From assembly GCA_947085325.1 (NCBI GenBank), contig CAMTVY010000008.1, positions 39,831 through 103,830 on the forward strand: DNA of 64,000 nt, given 5' to 3'. Origin of the DNA: JAQBXX01 sp947085325. Its GTDB lineage: Bacteria > Pseudomonadota > Gammaproteobacteria > SURF-13. The notes under the pieces are model-generated. The model saw nothing but the letters and a program-made list of their open reading frames with translations. It made no database searches and was not told the origin of the DNA. This document shows, piece by piece, positions 61,748-64,000 of this stretch. Each line of letters starts with the position of its first letter. Position 1 is the stretch's first letter. Position numbers and translations under genes: made by a program.

Positions 61748-62498
61748 GGGCTGGATCATCCCGGACTGGCCTGCCCCACCCACAGTGCGGGCGGTGTCCA
61801 CCACCCGGCAAGGCGGTGTCAGTGCCGCGCCGTATGATTCGTTCAACCTCGGTGATCACGTGGGTGATGACCCGCGCGCGGTGATGGCGAATCGCGCCCG
61901 GTTGCTGCAAACGCTGGGTTTGCCTGCGCCGCCGGTATGGTTGCGGCAAGTGCACGGTACCCGGGTGGTAGAAGCAACACAGGGTGGCTGCGAAGCGGAT
62001 GCCGCGCGCACTGACCGGGCGGGTGTGGTCTGCGCCGTGTTGACGGCGGATTGCCTGCCGCTGTTGTTGTGCAACAGCGCCGGCACACAGGTGGCTGCCG
62101 TGCATGCGGGCTGGCGCGGCCTGGCTGCCGGGGTGGTGGAAGCGGCACTGGACGGCATGGGAGAGGGCAAGGATCTCATGGCCTGGCTGGGGCCCGCCAT
62201 CGGTCCCACTGCCTTCGAGGTGGGGGGCGAGGTGCGCGCTGTCTTCATGGCGCACGCTGCCTCTGCGCAGACGGCATTCCGGCCAGCGTCACACGGACGC
62301 TGGCTGGCAGACATGTACCAGTTGGCGCGCCAGCGTCTGGCGGCGCGCGGCGTGGAGAAGGTATATGGCGGACACTGGTGCACGTACAGTGACGCCGAAC
62401 GCTTTTACTCTTATCGCCGTGACGCTGTTACCGGGCGTATGGCGACAATGATCTGGATAGAGGCAGATACAAGAGGAAAGATAAAAGATACAAGATAA
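61734..62498 (+). CDS. pgeF: Peptidoglycan editing factor PgeF (YfiH, laccase-domain)
   Basis: PgeF removes wrongly incorporated serine from UDP-MurNAc precursors. The 254-residue protein has the family motifs: TTRQGGVSAAPYDSFNLGDHVGD (in parts), QVHGTRVV, TADCLPLLL and VHAGWRGLAAGVVE, with metal or catalytic His and Cys. The last 11 residues (ADTRGKIKDTR) are encoded by a copy of the AGATACAAG repeat and exceed the usual family end (DAVTGRMATMIWI). Confidence 0.93.
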   Translation: MPAVEGWIIPDWPAPPTVRAVSTTRQGGVSAAPYDSFNLGDHVGDDPRAVMANRARLLQTLGLPAPPVWLRQVHGTRVVEATQGGCEADAARTDRAGVVCAVLTADCLPLLLCNSAGTQVAAVHAGWRGLAAGVVEAALDGMGEGKDLMAWLGPAIGPTAFEVGGEVRAVFMAHAASAQTAFRPASHGRWLADMYQLARQRLAARGVEKVYGGHWCTYSDAERFYSYRRDAVTGRMATMIWIEADTRGKIKDTR

Positions 62499-62545
62499 GC
62501 CTTTTCCGCTTTCCCCTTGTATTTGTATCTTGTCTTTGCGTTTTA
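62465..62545. repeat. Palindromic repeat between pgeF and the ZIP gene (family C)
   Basis: AGATACAAG occurs directly at 62465-62473 and 62487-62495, and AAGATACAA (62486-62494) pairs with TTGTATCTT (62523-62531). The right arm continues as GTCTTTGCGTT (62532-62542), identical to part of the family A arm at 9847-9857. The left half is translated as the C-terminus of PgeF. The centre is pyrimidine-rich, like the gatC-gatA repeat. Confidence 0.72.
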
Positions 62546-62579
62546 GGTATCATGACGCGCTTATGCGCGCGAGGCATAC

Positions 62580-63353
62580 ATGGATTTATTGACCTGGATT
62601 ATTTTATTCAGCCTGCTGGGCGGTGTGTTGAGCGTCATCGCGGCAAGCAGTTTTCTGCTGTTACCCGATCATCTGCTTGCCCGTGTGCTGCCCTCCATGG
62701 TCAGCTATGCCGTGGGTGCCCTGCTGGGCGTGGTGTTTCTCAATCTGCTGCCTGAGGCCATGTCGGCGCCGGGGGTGGATATCAACCTTGTCAGCCTCAC
62801 CGTGCTTGCCGGATTGCTGGGGTTTTTCCTGTTGGAGAAAATGGTGTTATGGCGTCACCATCACCATGGCGCCGCGCAAGCGTGTCCGGGTGATGTGTCA
62901 CATACCCGTGCTGGCGGCACGTTGATCCTGATGGGTGACGCCATCCACAATTTTGTAGATGGCGTGCTGATTGCCGCCGCCTTTCTAACTGACATCCATC
63001 TCGGCATATTGACCAGTATCGCTGTAGCGGCGCACGAGATTCCTCAGGAAATGGGTGACTTCGTCGTACTGTTGCACAGCGGCTTCAGCCGTGCGAAGGC
63101 GCTGGTGTACAACGTCCTGTCGAGTCTGGCAACAGTGGTGGGTGCGTTGCTTGCCTACTACAGTCTGGCGCATGTGCAACAGGCCATACCGCTGATCTTG
63201 GCGGTTGCTGCATCGAGTTTTATTTATATCGCGGTAGCGGATCTGATCCCCGGCCTGCACGAACGCACGCAGTTGCGCGCGACGGTGCAGCAGATCGTCC
63301 TGATTGCGCTCGGGATCATGACCATTTATATCGCCGAGATCGCGCTGCATTAA
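62580..63353 (+). CDS. ZIP family metal transporter
   Basis: The 257-residue protein has about eight helices with the ZIP metal-binding motifs HNFVDGVLIAAAF in helix IV and AAHEIPQEMGDF in helix V, and a His-rich loop (WRHHHHGA) before them. ZIP proteins import zinc, iron or other divalent cations; the exact ion is unknown. No Zur-like site was seen. It is co-directional with pgeF through a repeat-containing spacer. Confidence 0.9.
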   Translation: MDLLTWIILFSLLGGVLSVIAASSFLLLPDHLLARVLPSMVSYAVGALLGVVFLNLLPEAMSAPGVDINLVSLTVLAGLLGFFLLEKMVLWRHHHHGAAQACPGDVSHTRAGGTLILMGDAIHNFVDGVLIAAAFLTDIHLGILTSIAVAAHEIPQEMGDFVVLLHSGFSRAKALVYNVLSSLATVVGALLAYYSLAHVQQAIPLILAVAASSFIYIAVADLIPGLHERTQLRATVQQIVLIALGIMTIYIAEIALH

Positions 63354-63387
63354 CCTGAAATGGCCGTGATGCCGCACGGGTCATTGC

Positions 63388-63410
63388 GTACCAGCACGAA
63401 TCGCTGGTAC
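63388..63410. terminator. Hairpin between convergent ZIP and decarboxylase-family genes
   Basis: GTACCAGC (63388-63395) and GCTGGTAC (63403-63410) form a perfect eight-pair stem with a seven-base loop in the 60-base space between convergent genes. No T tract follows on either strand, so it is at best a weak or Rho-assisted terminator. Confidence 0.35.
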
Positions 63411-63413
63411 TGA

Positions 63414-63995
63414 TCAGCCGCCTTGCTTCAGGTGCGCGTCTTTGGGCTGCGGCGCTGCATGGCAGAAGCCCTGCGGCTCGACGCCCAGGGCCGCGTTGAA
63501 CTTGCTCGACAGGTTCTGGAACGCGACCAGCGCGGTGAGTTCGATGATGGCGTCGTCGTCGAAGTGATGCCGCAGCCGCGTGAGGTGCTCGGGCGTCACT
63601 TGCCGCTCCGAGTATGTGACCGCCTCGGCATAGGCGAGCGCCGCCTTCTCGCGTTCGCTGAACAGCGTGCTCTCCTCGAAGAGCTCGAGCGCTTCGAGCC
63701 GTTCGAGGTCGCCGCCGCGTTTGAGCGCCAGGGCCGAGTTGATGTCCACGCAGAAGCGGCACCAATTGATCTGCGATACCCTCACCGTGACGAGCGAGCG
63801 CAACACCGGCTCGAGTGGCGAAGATCGCCGGTCGAGCGCGCCGTAGAGCGTGGCCACGCCGAGGAACACCCGTGGGCTGCGGCCCCACAGACGCGCGGGC
63901 TCCAGCACGGCGCCGTACTTGCGTCGCTGGTTCCAGAAGAACAGCCGCACGTACCAGGGGAAATGATGTTGTGCAGGCGTGGTGATGAAGGGCAT
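63414..63995 (-). CDS. Carboxymuconolactone decarboxylase family protein (AhpD-like)
   Basis: The 193-residue protein has an AhpD-like helical core with the CxxC pair C79 and C82 (NWCRFCVDINSA) and a conserved His-containing segment downstream (LTRLRHHFDDDAIIELTAL). Such proteins are peroxidase reductants, decarboxylases or of unknown role; the CxxC suggests a redox function. ATG at 63995 is five bases from the window end, so a longer N-terminus cannot be excluded. Codon use is more extreme in GCG and GAG than in nearby genes. Confidence 0.8.
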   Translation of the reverse strand: MPFITTPAQHHFPWYVRLFFWNQRRKYGAVLEPARLWGRSPRVFLGVATLYGALDRRSSPLEPVLRSLVTVRVSQINWCRFCVDINSALALKRGGDLERLEALELFEESTLFSEREKAALAYAEAVTYSERQVTPEHLTRLRHHFDDDAIIELTALVAFQNLSSKFNAALGVEPQGFCHAAPQPKDAHLKQGG

Positions 63996-64000
63996 GGCTG

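Overview
The window is a gene-dense, roughly 60% G+C chromosomal segment of a gammaproteobacterium. The best evidence is gene order typical of that class: dusB-fis-purH-purD, mreBCD divergent from gatCAB, the mrdA-rodA-mltB-rlpA-dacA-lipB-lipA series, pilS-pilR, lplT with aas, and bamD divergent from rluD-pgeF. Type IV pilus chemosensory genes (pilJ, pilK, chpA, chpB, chpC), pilRS and soxYZ suggest a twitching, sulfur-oxidising bacterium, perhaps related to Chromatiales or Acidiferrobacterales; I cannot place it more precisely. No rRNA, tRNA, CRISPR array or prophage was seen.

Layout. 1-8408 (+): end of a Pil-Chp chemosensory operon, with pilK interrupted by a frameshift. 8410-12739 (-): dusB, fis, purH, purD. 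12825-15183 (-): soxY, soxZ and a BepA-like M48 protease. 15279-19040: a mixed stretch holding a membrane protein of unknown function, a DUF2024 protein, a PsiE-like protein, plsY and a low-G+C zinc-ribbon gene. 19041-23941: folB, folK, a pteridine reductase, a MidA-like methyltransferase, lemA and two TPM-domain genes. 23936-28135 (-): cca, an NDUFA9-like gene and slt. 28178-30338 (+): an aldehyde dehydrogenase and a TauE/SafE exporter. 30353-35251 (-): an overlapping operon arsR-aas-amidohydrolase-lplT. 35311-46657 (-): an eleven-gene run from mreB to lipA. 46953-50325 (+): gatCAB. 50338-52447: a small accessory island with DUF6122 and DUF805 genes and a REP-associated (RAYT-like) transposase element. 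52448-55650 (-): pilR, pilS and a PP0621-family gene. 55813-59938 (+): sucC, sucD, nadE, glnB. 59952-63353: bamD, then divergent rluD, pgeF and a ZIP transporter. 63414-63995 (-): a carboxymuconolactone-decarboxylase-family protein.

How the genes work together. The largest theme is the cell envelope: rod-shape synthesis (MreBCD, PBP2, RodA), wall remodelling (MltB, RlpA, PBP5/6, Slt, a D-amino acid transaminase), outer-membrane assembly (BamD, BepA) and phospholipid synthesis and salvage (PlsY, Aas, LplT). A second theme is type IV pilus control: Pil-Chp signalling at one end of the window and PilRS, which controls pilin transcription, near the other.

The most unusual non-coding signal is a set of imperfect palindromic repeats lying between co-directional genes of probable operons: purH/purD, dacA/dat, gatC/gatA, gatA/gatB, sucC/sucD and pgeF/ZIP. 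In sucC and pgeF the repeat appears to encode the last residues of the protein. The most interesting gene-level arrangement is the arsR-aas-amidohydrolase-lplT operon, which puts an uncharacterised amidohydrolase inside the lysophospholipid recycling pathway.
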